Origin: Psychrobacter sp. bablab_jr014
GTDB taxonomy: Bacteria > Pseudomonadota > Gammaproteobacteria > Pseudomonadales > Moraxellaceae
Direction: 5' to 3'
Assembly (NCBI RefSeq): GCF_016464015.1
Contig: NZ_JACDXT010000022.1
Coordinates: forward strand, 1 to 46,915
Length of the DNA stretch: 46,915 nucleotides
Shown here: positions 45,435 to 46,915 of the stretch, one piece after another
Layout of the letters: every line of letters begins with the position of its first letter
Numbering within the stretch: position 1 is the first letter of the stretch
Program-made: the position numbers and the translations under genes
Notes under the pieces: model-generated
Database searches by the model: none
What the model was told of the DNA's origin: nothing
What the model saw: the letters and a program-made list of their open reading frames with translations, nothing else

Positions 45435-45858
45435 ACCGCTTACTCCCAAGCTCTTTTATAGGCGACTGCTGTTCTTATCGTGAATATATCTCAACCAAGT
45501 ATCAGAACCGCATTTAAATTGGTGCGCGCCCATATCACATCTATAAATAAAAAATAAACTCCGCACCATATGGCGGATGATAAGGATAAGAAAATCAGTC
45601 TATTATACGGTGTTTGTAGACAAGGGTCATCAGCGCAGCACGTTGATATGCTCATAAAAACCGCTTATTGCGTAAAAATCAGGCTATGATTGCAAAACAG
45701 TAACAAACGCACAGCGATACAGCGTGTTTTCAGATACAAATAAGCTGCTTTTTATTTAAAAAAAAACAATAAAAAACCTGAACAAAGTCAGGTTTTTCTA
45801 TCTATCCACTTTTTTTATGATTAACAAAAGCAGTCTATTTATGCGTTACATGCACCTG
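45435..45858. other. AT-rich intergenic region
   Basis: No gene is supported in these 424 bases. The region holds the terminator of the SDR gene at its right end and presumably the promoter of the lipoprotein gene at its left. Confidence 0.55.
45771..45798 (-). terminator. Rho-independent terminator of the SDR gene
   Basis: AAAACCTGA (45773-45781) pairs with TCAGGTTTT (45788-45796), flanked by an A-run on the left, which reads as a T-run on the minus strand. Confidence 0.85.
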
Positions 45859-46728
45859 CTAGCTGATTTTATTTACCAGTGGTAGTGGCAAGTGCTTCAT
45901 CATCTGACCCACCAATGACCACGGTACACTTGGCACGCACGCCTCATCTACCTCTGCCTCAATCGCCGCGACAATCGCTCTTGAGCCCGTATCGGCATCA
46001 ACTTCAAATGGCAGTGGCTTGGCATTGGTATTGATTTCAGTACGGATATAGCCAGGATAAATGGTACTGACTTTAATCGGTAGGTTGGTCAAAATCATAT
46101 CCGCGCGGATACCTTCTGCCAAATAGGCCAAACCTGCCTTACACGCGCCGTAAGTTGTCATGTGACGCGGCAACCCGCGCATCGCTGACATGCTCGATAT
46201 CACTACCAACTGCCCGCTGTTTTGTGCACGAAAAATCTGCATTGCAGCTTCGCATTGTGCCAATGCCGCTACAAAATTAATCTCGGCTGTACGGCGATTG
46301 GTCTCAAAACGCCCTTTACCAATACGGCGACTCTCGCCCACCCCTGCATTGACCACGACTTTTTCAATCGAACCAAAGTCTTCATTAAACGCCTGAAAAA
46401 CCTCAAACACTGCATCGTAATCCGCCACATCCAATGTACGATATTCAATACGGATATCGGGATACTGAGCGCTTAAGTCGCCCTTTAACTGCTCTAAACG
46501 AGACTCGCGACGTGCGCAAATCGCAAGGTTATAACCCAGACTGGCAAACACACGCGCCATGTTTTCGCCGATACCTGAACTTGCGCCTGTAATGAGTACC
46601 GTTTTATTTTTGCCTGCTTGCTGCTTTTTTAGTCCTGCCAAATAGCGCTCTGGCTGTAGCGCGCTATAAGCATACGTCTTGCCTTTTTTTGCTGTTTTGC
46701 CCACCAAGTTTACTAACGTATTGCGCAT
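45859..46728 (-). CDS. Short-chain dehydrogenase/reductase
   Basis: A 289-residue oxidoreductase of the classical SDR family. The cofactor motif is TGASSGIGENMARVF (about residues 47-61), the structural motif is VNAGVGE (NNAG in most members), and the catalytic Ser and Tyr-x3-Lys are in VVISSMSAMRG and TYGACKAG. PGYIRTEIN lies after the active site. A basic N-terminal leader of about 40 residues, with AYSALQPERYLAGLKK, precedes the fold. The C-terminus is LPLPLVNKIS. The substrate is unknown. AGGA lies 7 bases before the ATG. Confidence 0.88.
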   Translation of the reverse strand: MRNTLVNLVGKTAKKGKTYAYSALQPERYLAGLKKQQAGKNKTVLITGASSGIGENMARVFASLGYNLAICARRESRLEQLKGDLSAQYPDIRIEYRTLDVADYDAVFEVFQAFNEDFGSIEKVVVNAGVGESRRIGKGRFETNRRTAEINFVAALAQCEAAMQIFRAQNSGQLVVISSMSAMRGLPRHMTTYGACKAGLAYLAEGIRADMILTNLPIKVSTIYPGYIRTEINTNAKPLPFEVDADTGSRAIVAAIEAEVDEACVPSVPWSLVGQMMKHLPLPLVNKIS

Positions 46729-46778
46729 AAAGCAGTCCTATCACTGGTCTGAAAATGATTGTTATGATGTATTGTTAT

Positions 46779-46915
46779 TAGGGCGTGTTGAACATTCGCA
46801 AATAGGCACTGCTGATCGCTAAAATTGTTCCAGACAAGGCGCAAAGCGACGATAATGCAGATGTCTTAGCGAGATTTGTAACGCAGTATGGGGCAATTTT
46901 AGCATCAGCCCCAAC
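46779..46915. repeat. Left end of the TA-flanked repeat (partial at window edge)
   Basis: It starts TAGGGCGTGTTGAACATTCG, the exact inverse of the element end at 136-155, and includes at 46893-46911 the same 19 bases that open the window. Orientation is the same as the copy at 1-155. The remainder lies beyond the window. Confidence 0.7.

Noticed and set aside
46743..46755. Partial NemR-like dyad (CACTGGTCTGA) upstream of the SDR gene
   Set aside because: Only one half matches the 14-mer; this can arise by chance.

Overview
The window looks like chromosome of a Moraxellaceae gammaproteobacterium, most probably Psychrobacter. This is judged from protein style (long GpsA, AFG1-type ZapE, PilB-like MsrAB, XseA/XseB, Moraxellaceae-like small proteins), moderate GC and many short palindromic intergenic repeats; no rRNA was available to confirm it. 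About 37 protein genes are supported, mostly housekeeping. No rRNA, tRNA, CRISPR array, prophage or complete insertion sequence was recognised.

Layout. 1-155 is the right end of an interspersed repeat whose left end appears in the same orientation at 46779-46915, so the window may be a contig bounded by two copies of one repeat. 431-1496 is an azlCD branched-chain amino-acid exporter. 1571-4912 (minus) holds purF, cvpA and pyrD. 5078-8133 (minus) holds a small membrane protein, T2SS gspM/gspL and sixA. 8261-12342 (minus) holds gpsA, a nitroreductase, zapE and an alpha/beta hydrolase. 12638-15132 (plus) holds a lipoprotein and xseA/xseB. 15222-20177 (minus) holds pncB, msrAB and an aldehyde dehydrogenase. 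20666-23388 (plus) holds lipB, ppa, a tail-anchored small protein and a frameshifted DUF1622 gene. 23411-26612 (minus) holds dusB and a BCCT transporter.

The most coherent accessory region is 27453-35714. It has a NemR-like TetR regulator followed, on the same strand, by a YqhD-type iron alcohol dehydrogenase, a CurA/PTGR-type enone reductase, a DJ-1/Hsp31-type protein, a glutathione S-transferase, a DHA2 MFS pump and an EmrA/HlyD adaptor. An identical 14-bp dyad (AGACGACTGGTCTA) lies upstream of both the regulator and the dehydrogenase and resembles the NemR box. The regulator keeps the Cys and Lys equivalent to the NemR redox switch. I read this as a reactive-electrophile (aldehyde, quinone, hypohalous acid) sensing, detoxification and efflux locus.

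35802-46728 is mainly minus-strand housekeeping: pdxH, glmM, guaB, an MscS channel, cysS, a PduO-type adenosyltransferase (plus strand), a lipoprotein and an SDR.

A MITE-like family is the other notable element. Three 174-bp copies and one ~51-bp deletion derivative carry GGGCGTGT termini flanked by TA. The bases just inside the termini differ between copies but change in an exactly compensated way on the two arms. One copy has inserted into the TA of the zapE stop codon and converted TAA to TAG without changing the protein.
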